Of a stretch of DNA of 39,042 nt, positions 18,567-27,119 are shown one piece after another. A program made the translations under genes and the position numbers. The stretch spans positions 1 to 39,042 of IMG/VR virus record IMGVR_UViG_3300038701_001349. One strand, written 5' to 3'. How positions within the stretch are numbered: position 1 is the stretch's first letter; each line of letters begins with the position of its first letter. Source of the DNA: a virus. The notes beneath the pieces are model-generated. The model did not search any database. It was not told the DNA's origin and saw only the letters and a program-made list of their open reading frames with translations.

Positions 18567-20659
18567 TAAAAAACTTTAAATTTATTGCATCTCATATATT
18601 AACCGCGTGTTTGGCATTTTCTTTGGGTATGTCAATTGCCTATGCAGCCGATGTTGCTATTTCGGGGTTAACGGCATTAACAGGCGCTGGAACGGCTGAT
18701 GATGACGAGTTGGTTATTGTTGATACATCGGCAACCGAAACAAAGAAAATAGATGTTTCTGAATTAGGCACGAAAATATTAGCAGACATTGAATCTCTCC
18801 CAGCGACTATCGACTTATCCGCGTTAGGTGTCTATAGCCTTTTAGATGATGTAAATGGAGCGACTTGTGATGGATCGACTGATGATACGGTAGCCATTCA
18901 AGCGTGGCTTGATGCAGCTATCAACGGCGGTACGTTGGTTGGAGCGCCTGGAAAGGACTGTGTTATTGGTACGGCTTCTGGGGTTGATTTATCAAACCAC
19001 ACAAATATAACTTTAGATTTGCGTGGTACTACATTTTCATCTGCTAATGTTGCATATACGGGAGATTCTCACTCAAACCCCCTCTTGTTTATTGATAACT
19101 GCGATCAATGTAAAGTAATCGGGGGTATATTTGATGGATCGGGAACAACGACAGTTAGCAATGATGCTGATGCGATTATGCTGGATAACAGCGAATACAC
19201 AGTCATCCAAGGCGTCACTGCGCATTCTATGACAGGAAACAAGTCGCTAGCGGAGTCTGACGGTGATGGCAACCTTTGGTTAGATAATGTCGTTAGAGAT
19301 TCACAAGTCGGAGGTAGCTCGCGTGGTATATGGTTAGGCAATAGTAACATTGCTGAGTACACTTCCAATGTGTCTGTAATAGGTAATCGCGTTTATAACA
19401 TGGATGGCACAGGGATTGTTATTCAGGCAAACGGCGCGACAGTAACCGGAAATATCTCAGAAGGGAATAACGGTAGCGGCATTATCTCAAGCGGGCATCG
19501 AACTGAAGGCACAACAACAGGTGTAAAAAATCACACCATTACAGGCAATGTAATGAAGGATAACGAATTTTATTGTTATCAATCAGATATTACAGCAACA
19601 CACGAATGTAATACATTGACAGTTGCGAATAATGTGTGCCGCGCAGAGGGCGCGACAGCAGGTGGAATATTAATGAATTCCTGTAAAAACTGGTCAATCA
19701 CAAATAATGTAATCACTAACCCAACGGATGCAGATGGAATTATTGTAGAAGCAACCGAAGGCCCGACAATTAATGGAATTATATCTAACAATACAATTGT
19801 TGATGATCGTGGATATTCGTTTACTTATGATGCTGAAGCGCCTTCTGGCGATTACGTCGCTTTATGGTATGAGGATGAAGGCTCTGATCCTGTTGCTTAC
19901 GAAAAATATCTTTCATGGGACGCAGGCGCGTCGGAAGGATACATATCAGATATAACCGATGACGGGACTAGCGGATCGTTAACTTTAATTGTCGTCAAGG
20001 GGCAGGTGCCTGGTGATAATGATGTAGTCAGTGATGGCACTAATGCCGTTACACTAAGTAGTGTGGCAACGGATAACCGATCAATGGATTCTGGCATCCA
20101 CTTAACTCAAGGGACTATTCATTTAATTGATAATATTTTAGTTAAAGACAACACCATTCACAGCAGTACTGAAGACAGTATTATATTTAATGCATCAACG
20201 TCCACTTCGGAAATTCGTAATTTGAGAGTTGAGGGGAATACACTTATTGATTCTGGCGAGTACTGTATTTTCGCGGCCATGAATGGCGGAGTAGAAAATA
20301 TTCGCGTTGAAGATAACCGAATGGAATCTTGTCACGGAACGAGAGATGTTCGCATGACTGGATTCAGTTCATGTACAGATTGCCTGTTTAGTAATAATCA
20401 ATGGGATGGAGATTACACGCAGATAGACGCGGCATTATTGTTAGGAGCCGGAATTATAGAATCTGGACAAGAAACATTATCTTCTGGTACGGCTAGTGTC
20501 ACGTTTGGCAATGCGGAAAAGAACACAACATACTCTATTAATTTAGGATGCGCGGCTAACGAAACCTTTTATTTCTCATCAAAGGCAACCAGCGGTTTTA
20601 CGATTAATAGTTCAAACGCATCAAGTACGGCTGCTTGTGATTGGAGTATCAGCCGGTAA
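18563..20659 (+). CDS. Beta-helix tailspike-like protein with a signal peptide
   Basis: 698 aa. Residues 1-29 form a Sec signal peptide: basic MIKNFK, hydrophobic ILTACLAFSLGMSIAY, and an A-Y-A-A-D cleavage-like site. Residues 30-75 resemble tail-fibre N-termini (ISGLTALTGAGTADDDELVIVDT). Residues 80-600 have repeated N-x-(V/I) turns typical of right-handed parallel beta-helix enzymes (NVSVIGNRVYN, TVTGNISEGNNG, NLRVEGNTLID). The last 65 residues match a phage fibre C-terminal module (TYSINLGCAANETFYFSSKATSGFTINSS). It could be a depolymerase spike, but a signal peptide is odd for a virion part. Confidence 0.75.
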   Translation: MIKNFKFIASHILTACLAFSLGMSIAYAADVAISGLTALTGAGTADDDELVIVDTSATETKKIDVSELGTKILADIESLPATIDLSALGVYSLLDDVNGATCDGSTDDTVAIQAWLDAAINGGTLVGAPGKDCVIGTASGVDLSNHTNITLDLRGTTFSSANVAYTGDSHSNPLLFIDNCDQCKVIGGIFDGSGTTTVSNDADAIMLDNSEYTVIQGVTAHSMTGNKSLAESDGDGNLWLDNVVRDSQVGGSSRGIWLGNSNIAEYTSNVSVIGNRVYNMDGTGIVIQANGATVTGNISEGNNGSGIISSGHRTEGTTTGVKNHTITGNVMKDNEFYCYQSDITATHECNTLTVANNVCRAEGATAGGILMNSCKNWSITNNVITNPTDADGIIVEATEGPTINGIISNNTIVDDRGYSFTYDAEAPSGDYVALWYEDEGSDPVAYEKYLSWDAGASEGYISDITDDGTSGSLTLIVVKGQVPGDNDVVSDGTNAVTLSSVATDNRSMDSGIHLTQGTIHLIDNILVKDNTIHSSTEDSIIFNASTSTSEIRNLRVEGNTLIDSGEYCIFAAMNGGVENIRVEDNRMESCHGTRDVRMTGFSSCTDCLFSNNQWDGDYTQIDAALLLGAGIIESGQETLSSGTASVTFGNAEKNTTYSINLGCAANETFYFSSKATSGFTINSSNASSTAACDWSISR

Positions 20660-20681
20660 CTATATTCTAGATTGATTTCAC

Positions 20682-20707
20682 AAAGCCCCTTAATCGGGGC
20701 TTTTTTT
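20682..20707 (+). terminator. Terminator after the inserted spike cassette
   Basis: AAAGCCCC (20682-20689) pairs with GGGGCTTT (20696-20703) around a six-base loop, followed by a T run to 20707. It isolates the inserted genes (17447-20659) from scaffold and coat unless antitermination is active. Confidence 0.85.
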
Positions 20708-20792
20708 ATGCATCAAGCATAAAGCTGGACGCCGCAGTTACGGGCGAATATATGGCCGCCGCATTTCGGGCGCTTCAAGAGGTGAAAAATAC

Positions 20793-21560
20793 ATGGCTGA
20801 AGAGAACAGTTCTACGGAAGTAGAAGAAACACCCACTGATGATATTCAAGCGGATATCAGCGACATTTTCACGGACGAATCAGAAGTTGAAGTAGAGGAA
20901 TCTCCCGAAACTGAAGAGGAAGCCAAGGTCGAAAATTCTGAAGAGGAATCGAAAGAGGAACCTGAAGAAACCGATGAGACGACAACATCAGAAGATGATT
21001 CAGACCAGGTAAAAGGACTTAAAAAGGCACTTTACGAAACACGTAAACAGTTACGCGAGACTAAAGGGGAAAAGGAAAAGGTCAAAGCGCCTGACCCTAT
21101 TGACGATCCTGAAGGCTATACAAAGCACCAGGAAACCGAAGTAGAGCAGGCATTACTGAAAGAGAGAAAGAACCTGTCCCGATCATTAATGATGGAAGTC
21201 AAAGATGATTACATGGATAAGGAAAAAGCATTTTTAGAGCTTGTCGGATACGATGAAGAAACCGGCGAGATCACTAAAAATCATCATCTCGTTCAGCAAA
21301 TGGATCAATCTGAAAACCCCGCCAAGTTTGCTTACGACGCAGCAACCGATCATTTAGAAACTTTAATGCTAAAAGACCCGAAATACATCGAGTCTTTGGT
21401 TGAGAAGCGTCTGAAAGAAAAGTTAGCTGAGTTACAAGCCAACGGAGGCAAGAAATCCGCAACTGATGTGCCTGACATAACTACGGCAGCCGCAGCAGGG
21501 AATAACTCAGAAAAGCAAGTTAAGGAAGTATCAGAAATTAACGACGTTTTTGACGACTAA
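20793..21560 (+). CDS. Scaffolding protein
   Basis: 255 aa, very acidic N-terminal third (about 10-75, Glu/Asp/Ser-rich), central coiled-coil (LKKALYETRKQLRETKGEKEK), then EGYTKHQETEVEQALLKERK and a helical C-terminus. Composition, the position directly before the coat gene, and the P22 gene order support a scaffold that templates procapsid assembly. Sequence alone would not prove it. Confidence 0.75.
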   Translation: MAEENSSTEVEETPTDDIQADISDIFTDESEVEVEESPETEEEAKVENSEEESKEEPEETDETTTSEDDSDQVKGLKKALYETRKQLRETKGEKEKVKAPDPIDDPEGYTKHQETEVEQALLKERKNLSRSLMMEVKDDYMDKEKAFLELVGYDEETGEITKNHHLVQQMDQSENPAKFAYDAATDHLETLMLKDPKYIESLVEKRLKEKLAELQANGGKKSATDVPDITTAAAAGNNSEKQVKEVSEINDVFDD

Positions 21561-21596
21561 TCTCAACTCGGTTGCTCAACTCTAAGGAGCGACCAA

Positions 21597-22754
21597 ATGG
21601 CAGGAAGTACAATCAGTTCGGGTAATAAAACAACCCGATTTCAAAACGAGGTTCGGAAAGAATATGTCCGTGGTGGCAAATTCGGCCCGTTCATTGGTAA
21701 CACTCAAGATTCAATTATACAGACCAACAAAAACTTAAAGAAAACGTCAATTGCGTTAATTACTAAGTTAACAGGTGCAGGTGTAAGTGGATCCACTCAA
21801 CTCTCAGGTAATGAGGAAGCACTATCTAACTACGACTTTACATGTCAGCCTACGTATTACCGTAATGGTGTTTTAGTAGATAACGAGGAAAACGAACTAT
21901 CTGAATTCGATCTTTTCCAGGAAGCACGTCCAGCATTAATGAACTGGACAATGGAATTGAAACGCGATCAGATCATTCAAGCCTTGGGTGCCGTTCAAGC
22001 CGGTGGTGTTTACTACAACTACGGTGGTAGTTCAGGTGCATACGGTTCAAGTGCCGCATCTGTAACTAATCTTGACACATGGAACACCAACAACCAGGAT
22101 CGCGTTCTGTATGGTGCGGCTAAGAGCAATAACACTTCAGGTGACCACACAGCGTCACTGGCTAACATCGATACATCAGCGGATAAAATAGATTCAGGCA
22201 TGGCTAGTCTTGCACGTCGCATGGCTAAAAACGCCTCTCCTATCATTCGCCCATATCAAATGGGTGGCGATCAGGAGTTCTATGTCATGTTTGTAGGCTC
22301 TTTCACTATGCGTGATTTACGAGCTGACACAACCATTGCAGCCGCTAACCGTGATGCACGTCCACGTGATGTGATGAAGAACCCGATCTTTACAGCGGGT
22401 GATTTGTTCTATGACGGCATTATCTTCAAGGAAATCGAGGAAATCGACAAGTTCATCGATGGTGATTCTACAGGGTCACCTTGGGATGGCGTATGGGGTG
22501 CAAATGCTAGTGGTGATTCATTAGCCACAGCAGGTGCTACTTCAAACCGTGTAGGGGTTTCTTTCCTATGTGGTGCACAAGCTGTCGCAATGGGTATGGG
22601 CCGCATGGCTTCATTCAATCGACGCAAAGAAGATGATTACGGTCATCAGAACGGCGTGGGTGTTGCTATGAAGCACGACATTAAGAAGATTTTCTACAAC
22701 AACAAACAGCACGGAATGGTCACAGTTTTCCATTCAACTGCTGCTGATTCTTAA
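21597..22754 (+). CDS. Major capsid protein
   Basis: 385 aa. FQNEVRKEYVRGGKFGPFIG and TNKNLKKTSIALITKLTGAGVSGSTQLSGNEEAL, then LVDNEENELSEFDLFQEARPALMNW, resemble the DUF4043/N4 gp56 class of HK97-fold coat proteins rather than P22 gp5 itself. It follows the scaffold gene, has a good ribosome-binding site (AAGGAGCG), and is the best candidate for the coat. Confidence 0.85.
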   Translation: MAGSTISSGNKTTRFQNEVRKEYVRGGKFGPFIGNTQDSIIQTNKNLKKTSIALITKLTGAGVSGSTQLSGNEEALSNYDFTCQPTYYRNGVLVDNEENELSEFDLFQEARPALMNWTMELKRDQIIQALGAVQAGGVYYNYGGSSGAYGSSAASVTNLDTWNTNNQDRVLYGAAKSNNTSGDHTASLANIDTSADKIDSGMASLARRMAKNASPIIRPYQMGGDQEFYVMFVGSFTMRDLRADTTIAAANRDARPRDVMKNPIFTAGDLFYDGIIFKEIEEIDKFIDGDSTGSPWDGVWGANASGDSLATAGATSNRVGVSFLCGAQAVAMGMGRMASFNRRKEDDYGHQNGVGVAMKHDIKKIFYNNKQHGMVTVFHSTAADS

Positions 22755-22766
22755 TAGGAGGCTAAC

Positions 22767-23243
22767 ATGGTAGATACTACAAGACGACACAGTGCAGTCA
22801 ATTCTGTTCCAGGTCCGGGCGATGCGGGCAATGTGAAAGTACAAGTTCACACAGTAACAGCCGGTACAACCGCTGCTGTTGCCGCAGGGACTTCGTACAC
22901 CTTTGGACAGATCCCAAGCAAAGCGCGAATTCTTGCATCTTCAAGACTTTATACAGAATGCCTGTCAACACTGGCAGCCACATTCAATATCGGTCTTTCA
23001 GGGAGTCAGATCACTGACGACACAGATGCGATAGGCAGTGCTTTTGCGTTAAACGCAGTTGGTGAAAACCGCGTTGTTTCTGACATTGCAAATGTTGGGA
23101 AACGTGCGTGGGAGTTTGTTAACGGTCAATCCACTGATCCAGGCGGTTTGCTAACAGTAACAGGTCTCACTGTTGCTCAAAGCTTAACAACTGGTGCATC
23201 AGGGGATGAGATGACGTTAGAACTTAACTACATCATCGACTAA
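22767..23243 (+). CDS. Putative head decoration protein, 158 aa
   Basis: Beta-rich Gly/Thr/Ala-rich protein (VQVHTVTAGTTAAVAAGTSYTFGQIPSKARILASSRLYTE). It lies 12 bp after the coat gene and before a strong terminator, a usual place for a decoration or capsid-stabilising protein. No family motif identified. Confidence 0.6.
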   Translation: MVDTTRRHSAVNSVPGPGDAGNVKVQVHTVTAGTTAAVAAGTSYTFGQIPSKARILASSRLYTECLSTLAATFNIGLSGSQITDDTDAIGSAFALNAVGENRVVSDIANVGKRAWEFVNGQSTDPGGLLTVTGLTVAQSLTTGASGDEMTLELNYIID

Positions 23244-23251
23244 ACCATTTG

Positions 23252-23275
23252 GGGGCGGGGAAACTCGCCCCTTTT
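23252..23275 (+). terminator. Terminator after the coat/decoration genes
   Basis: GGGGCGGG (23252-23259) pairs with CTCGCCCC (23264-23271; one G-U) around a GAAA tetraloop, followed by TTTT. It should lower expression of later genes relative to coat. Confidence 0.85.
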
Positions 23276-23328
23276 CTTACAGGATGTAAGTTATCACTGA
23301 AGGGATGCAATATTAAGGAAATATTTGC

Positions 23329-24114
23329 ATGAGTAAGATTGCTATCGTTTGCGGAGCGCCAAGCTCTGAATACCTAGCACCATTTAATGATCCAGACTGG
23401 AAAATCTGGGTAATTGGTAGTCGTTTAAATCTCTATATGGAGAAAGGCTACAAAGTAGATTTAGCGTTTGAGATCCACAAGGATTTTACAATACGCTTTG
23501 ATCTTGAAAACTCAAAACGAAACTCTGAATATTATATCAACTGGTTATTTAACACAGGGGTTCCTTTAATTGTTGGGGAAACCACTGAAATACCAGAGAA
23601 GAAAAAATCTGACTATACCGTATTCCCATACGAGGAATCGGCCAAACTAATAGGCTCTCAATACCTAACCTCAACGACTGCGTTTATGTTGGCATACGCC
23701 ATCATGAGTGGCGCTGAAGAGATCGGGCTATGGGGTGTTGATATGTCATGCGATGACTCTGAGCACTTCTTTCAACGTCCGTGCGTTGAAGCATGGATTG
23801 GCCTGGCTAAAGGCAAAGGGATTAATGTTTATATTCCTAAAGAGTCACCCGTTTTAAGAAACAAATTTATTGAAGGGATTGATGGTGGAAGGCCACCTAA
23901 AAACCCGCCTTTCTGTGAAGAAGAATTTAACGCGTTGGCTGATGTGCACAAACAAAAGATTGCAGAACATTACCAGATCATTCGTGATAGCGAATTAGCC
24001 TTAAACGCACATCAATCTGCTGTCGATACATTAACTGCCTTGGCGAATATCGCGAGAGCGGTTGAGGAAGGGCAGGAGATTAACTCAATCACCGAAAGGA
24101 TGAAGATCAAATGA
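23329..24114 (+). CDS. Rossmann-like DUF115/GT42-fold protein in the head module
   Basis: 261 aa. It starts with a Rossmann-like strand and loop (KIAIVCGAPSSEYL) and carries SQYLTSTTAFMLAYAIMSGAEEIGLWGVDMS. The 'GAxxIxLxGxDM' pattern resembles the DUF115/MptE and sialyltransferase-42 families. Residues beyond about 190 form a helical tail. Similar proteins occur among podovirus head genes, but I know no tested role. Nucleotide-sugar or pterin chemistry would be inference from fold only. Confidence 0.6.
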   Translation: MSKIAIVCGAPSSEYLAPFNDPDWKIWVIGSRLNLYMEKGYKVDLAFEIHKDFTIRFDLENSKRNSEYYINWLFNTGVPLIVGETTEIPEKKKSDYTVFPYEESAKLIGSQYLTSTTAFMLAYAIMSGAEEIGLWGVDMSCDDSEHFFQRPCVEAWIGLAKGKGINVYIPKESPVLRNKFIEGIDGGRPPKNPPFCEEEFNALADVHKQKIAEHYQIIRDSELALNAHQSAVDTLTALANIARAVEEGQEINSITERMKIK

Positions 24115-24392
24115 AATTTAAACTGGTAAAAGAAGTAAAGGGTGCGGTTAAAACCTACGGCGGCTGGAAAATGAGAACAGGTGAGGTCGTTGAAATAAAG
24201 GACGAACACTTAATCAAGAAAGCTGACAACAATCCCGAATATGAACGGGTCGCGAATAACGCGAAGATCACAGCACGTCGCATTGATCCTGATCATGTAC
24301 CGGCTAAACCGGATGAATTGCCCGAACCAGATGAAAAGGGCGCTGTTGAAATAGAGGATGTATTTGATGTCGAAGACGAAAGCGGAGATTAG
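24111..24392 (+). CDS. Hypothetical head-region protein, 93 aa
   Basis: A beta start (FKLVKEVKGAVKTYGGWKMRTGEVVEIKD) is followed by a Pro/Glu/Asp-rich tail (PAKPDELPEPDEKGAVEIEDVFDVEDE). It resembles small head-completion-region proteins of unknown function. It overlaps the gp4-like gene. Confidence 0.6.
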   Translation: MKFKLVKEVKGAVKTYGGWKMRTGEVVEIKDEHLIKKADNNPEYERVANNAKITARRIDPDHVPAKPDELPEPDEKGAVEIEDVFDVEDESGD

Positions 24393-24729
24393 GGATCAGG
24401 CGGGGCAAAAGCTCGGTTTAATCCGAATCAATGGCACATTACAGGATCAGGATAAAACAAAGATCGAGGCCGCTTACGATGAAGTCTATGAGATTTTAAA
24501 GAAACGCTCTTTAGCAACATGGGCCTCAACAGGCTCTGTTCCGACAGGGATTGAAAGCTATGTCTCAGGGTTAATCGCATTAAAACTCGCCCTTGATTAC
24601 AGCATTTCATTAGAACGCTATCAGCTAATCGCAAGTGAGGTTGGCGTTGATGGGAATGAAGGCTATAAGCGCATCGGTCTTGTTGTCATTCCTGAATATG
24701 AATCTGATGATGAGCCTAGAGATTATTAA
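24367..24729 (+). CDS. Head completion/tail accessory factor, P22 gp4-like
   Basis: 120 aa from the ATG at 24367, eight bases after GAGG; an upstream in-frame ATG adds three residues. Helical pattern KAEIRDQAGQKLGLI, KIEAAYDEVYEILKK, YVSGLIALKLALDYSI matches P22 gp4-type proteins, which bind the portal and close the head after packaging. Order before the gp10-like gene agrees. Bacterial-wall hydrolase activity known for P22 gp4 cannot be judged here. Confidence 0.8.
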   Translation: MSKTKAEIRDQAGQKLGLIRINGTLQDQDKTKIEAAYDEVYEILKKRSLATWASTGSVPTGIESYVSGLIALKLALDYSISLERYQLIASEVGVDGNEGYKRIGLVVIPEYESDDEPRDY

Positions 24730-26132
24730 TGCTAATCCCTCTTAACATTACCGGCAACTCATATCAGTCACGGTCTAAAAGTAACTCCAATCAAAGAACC
24801 GTCAACTTTTATGCCGAACAGGTAAGCAATCCTTCGGGGAAATCGAGTTATATATTGCTCCCGTTTCCAGGTCAGACCGTTTTCGGGTCACAAGGCTCTG
24901 AAAGCGACAGGGGAATGATTGAGCATAATGGTGTGCTTTATAAAGTCACCGGAGAAAAGCTCTATTCTGTGAACTCAGGGGGTGTGCATACTGAGTTAGG
25001 CGATATTCCTGGCACGGGCCGTGCGATCATGACCGGCAACACCGCAGGCATTGTTCTAGTTGCAGATAGTGTGCCTTATTACTGGGATGGATCCACATTA
25101 ACAACAGTAACAGATAACGATTTAGAAACACCCAATTCATGTGCATTTTTAAAGAGCACGGTTTTATATGATGGCGATGGGGGCCGGTTTGTTTCGGCGG
25201 ATGTTGGCGATCCCACCTCAATTAACGGATTAAACTATGCCACGGCTGAAAGCCATGCCGATGATATAGAACGCGTTTATGTGTTTGATGATGTCGCCTA
25301 TATGATGGGTGATAAAACCATTGAACCCTGGTGGTTCTCAGGGGTTGGTAATCCACCCTTAGACCCGATTGAGAACGGCACAATTACAGTAGGTTTGGGC
25401 GCATTACATTCTGTTGCGAATAACGATGCTTATATGTATTGGCTAGGGGATGATAATCATCCTTATCGCGCAGCAGGCACACAGGCGCAAAGAATATCGG
25501 ATACATGGTTACATTCAACCATATCCAATTTTTCACAGATATCCGATGCCGTTGGATTTTGTTACAACATTGAAAACCATAATTTCTATCATCTGACATT
25601 TACAGGCGAGAACAGAACCTTTCTATTCTCGGAGTCTACCGGCTGGACAGAATTAAGTTCAGGCACTAAAGGCGATCGGCACTACGGCAGTTCTTATGCT
25701 TATTTTGCAAGAAAGCATTTGTTTGCAGATTATCGTAATTCCAATATTTACGAAGTGGATACCGATGTTTATGACGATGCGGGAACACCCATTGTCAGAA
25801 CCCGTGAAACAGGTGTTTTACATTCGGGCTTATTTGGAAAGCCTGGCCGACGGGTTGAGGTTAACTGTTTTGAGCTGTATTGCGAAACCGGACAGGGCGC
25901 GTTAACAGGTGAAGGGCTAGACCCTCAAGTCATGTTGTCATGGTCTAACGATGGTGGGCGTACATGGTCTGCTGAGATATTTGGCGAGATCGGGAATCGA
26001 GGCGAATATATTAAAAAAGTCTCATGGAATGCATTGGGTTCTGAATATGACTGGGTATTTAGAGTTAGAATTTCTGATCCGGTATTTTTTGCCATTCATT
26101 CGGCCAGTGTTGAGGCTAATGTAGGTATCTAA
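24729..26132 (+). CDS. Packaged DNA stabilisation protein, P22 gp10-like
   Basis: 467 aa. The N-terminus (IPLNITGNSYQSRSKSNSNQRTVNFYAEQV) and repeated WD/beta-propeller-like strands are typical of P22 gp10 and related tail-hub proteins. It forms the tail tube under gp4. One-base overlaps at both ends keep the P22 order 4-10-(26)-14. Confidence 0.85.
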   Translation: MLIPLNITGNSYQSRSKSNSNQRTVNFYAEQVSNPSGKSSYILLPFPGQTVFGSQGSESDRGMIEHNGVLYKVTGEKLYSVNSGGVHTELGDIPGTGRAIMTGNTAGIVLVADSVPYYWDGSTLTTVTDNDLETPNSCAFLKSTVLYDGDGGRFVSADVGDPTSINGLNYATAESHADDIERVYVFDDVAYMMGDKTIEPWWFSGVGNPPLDPIENGTITVGLGALHSVANNDAYMYWLGDDNHPYRAAGTQAQRISDTWLHSTISNFSQISDAVGFCYNIENHNFYHLTFTGENRTFLFSESTGWTELSSGTKGDRHYGSSYAYFARKHLFADYRNSNIYEVDTDVYDDAGTPIVRTRETGVLHSGLFGKPGRRVEVNCFELYCETGQGALTGEGLDPQVMLSWSNDGGRTWSAEIFGEIGNRGEYIKKVSWNALGSEYDWVFRVRISDPVFFAIHSASVEANVGI

Positions 26133-26686
26133 TGGCTGAAGTCTATAACCGACCTCCTACAAAACCACCCAGCGAGATTGCAGTTAAATCTCCCATGTGG
26201 ACATTTATCAGCGAATTGTTAAGAAGTGTTTATTTAATTTGGGACAGAACAAGAAACTCTGTTACCAAGTTAAACGCCAACACCACGACAGTTGGGAATG
26301 TCTCCACAGGTGAAGATGACTTAATGACTTATTCATTGAGTGCTAACCAGTTACAGGCAGGCTCATGCGTTCGTATTAGCGCATGGGGAACGATAGCGAA
26401 TAACGCGAATAGTAAAACATTAAAACTTTACTTTGGCTCTGTCGTATTAACCGCGTCACTTCCTACCAGTGTTGCAGAGACATGGCGGGTTGAGGCGGTG
26501 ATTATCGCCAGTGATGCGAATGCACAAAGCTACTCCGCATCAATTATTACGGCAACTTCACAAGATGCTGAAAGCGGCACATTGACAGAAACCGATACCG
26601 ATGCAATTGAAATCAAATGCACAGGTGAGGCAACAAGTACAAACGACATTACTCAGAACGGTTTAAGTGTTGAATATTTGTATTAA
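26132..26686 (+). CDS. Tail-needle-position protein with beta knob, 184 aa
   Basis: It occupies the P22 gp26 slot. Only the first 50 residues are helical (MWTFISELLRSVYLIWDRTRN). The rest is a beta knob (EDDLMTYSLSANQLQAGSCVRISAWGTIANNANSKTLKLYFGSVVL) of a jelly-roll kind widespread in phage tail proteins. The long trimeric coiled coil of gp26 is missing. It may be a short plug or knob; the needle role is inferred from position. Confidence 0.6.
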   Translation: MAEVYNRPPTKPPSEIAVKSPMWTFISELLRSVYLIWDRTRNSVTKLNANTTTVGNVSTGEDDLMTYSLSANQLQAGSCVRISAWGTIANNANSKTLKLYFGSVVLTASLPTSVAETWRVEAVIIASDANAQSYSASIITATSQDAESGTLTETDTDAIEIKCTGEATSTNDITQNGLSVEYLY

Positions 26687-27119
26687 GCAAGTCTTTGACA
26701 GGGAAGAAATCGACAAAATAATAAAAAATGAATGGGTCTATGATCGAACCACGGATGACCGTTGTCCAGGGAAGGATTTATTACACACGTTTTTCCCTTA
26801 TGACGAGTGTAAATTCTACGGATGTTATCTAGACAGCATTATCGGGTTAATTTATGTGCATCCCGACAAATATGGGGCAATGGCACATATTCAGATGCTG
26901 CCTGACAAAACAAAGTTTGGATTTGAGTTTGCTGAAAAATGCCTGACTGACTTTTTACATCCGAGCTTTGGCAGGATATGGGCAGAAATTCCTGATCGCT
27001 ATCCTGATGTGTTGGCATTTACAAAAAAATTAGGGTTTATCGAATTTGAGAGACTTTCTCAATCGCACTGTAAAAAAGGGAGTTTTTACGATGCAACAGT
27101 TTTATACAAGGACGAATAA
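26667..27119 (+). CDS. gp14-like protein (DUF2824, GNAT-like fold)
   Basis: 150 aa starting at GTG (or TTG one codon later), overlapping the previous gene by 20 nt. YGCYLDSIIGLIYVHPDKYGAMAHIQMLP, FAEKCLTDFL and YPDVLAFTKKLGFIEFER match the acetyltransferase-like pattern of P22 gp14/DUF2824. In P22 the gene is linked to virion assembly and DNA ejection. Whether it binds acetyl-CoA cannot be seen. Confidence 0.7.
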   Translation: MLNICIKQVFDREEIDKIIKNEWVYDRTTDDRCPGKDLLHTFFPYDECKFYGCYLDSIIGLIYVHPDKYGAMAHIQMLPDKTKFGFEFAEKCLTDFLHPSFGRIWAEIPDRYPDVLAFTKKLGFIEFERLSQSHCKKGSFYDATVLYKDE

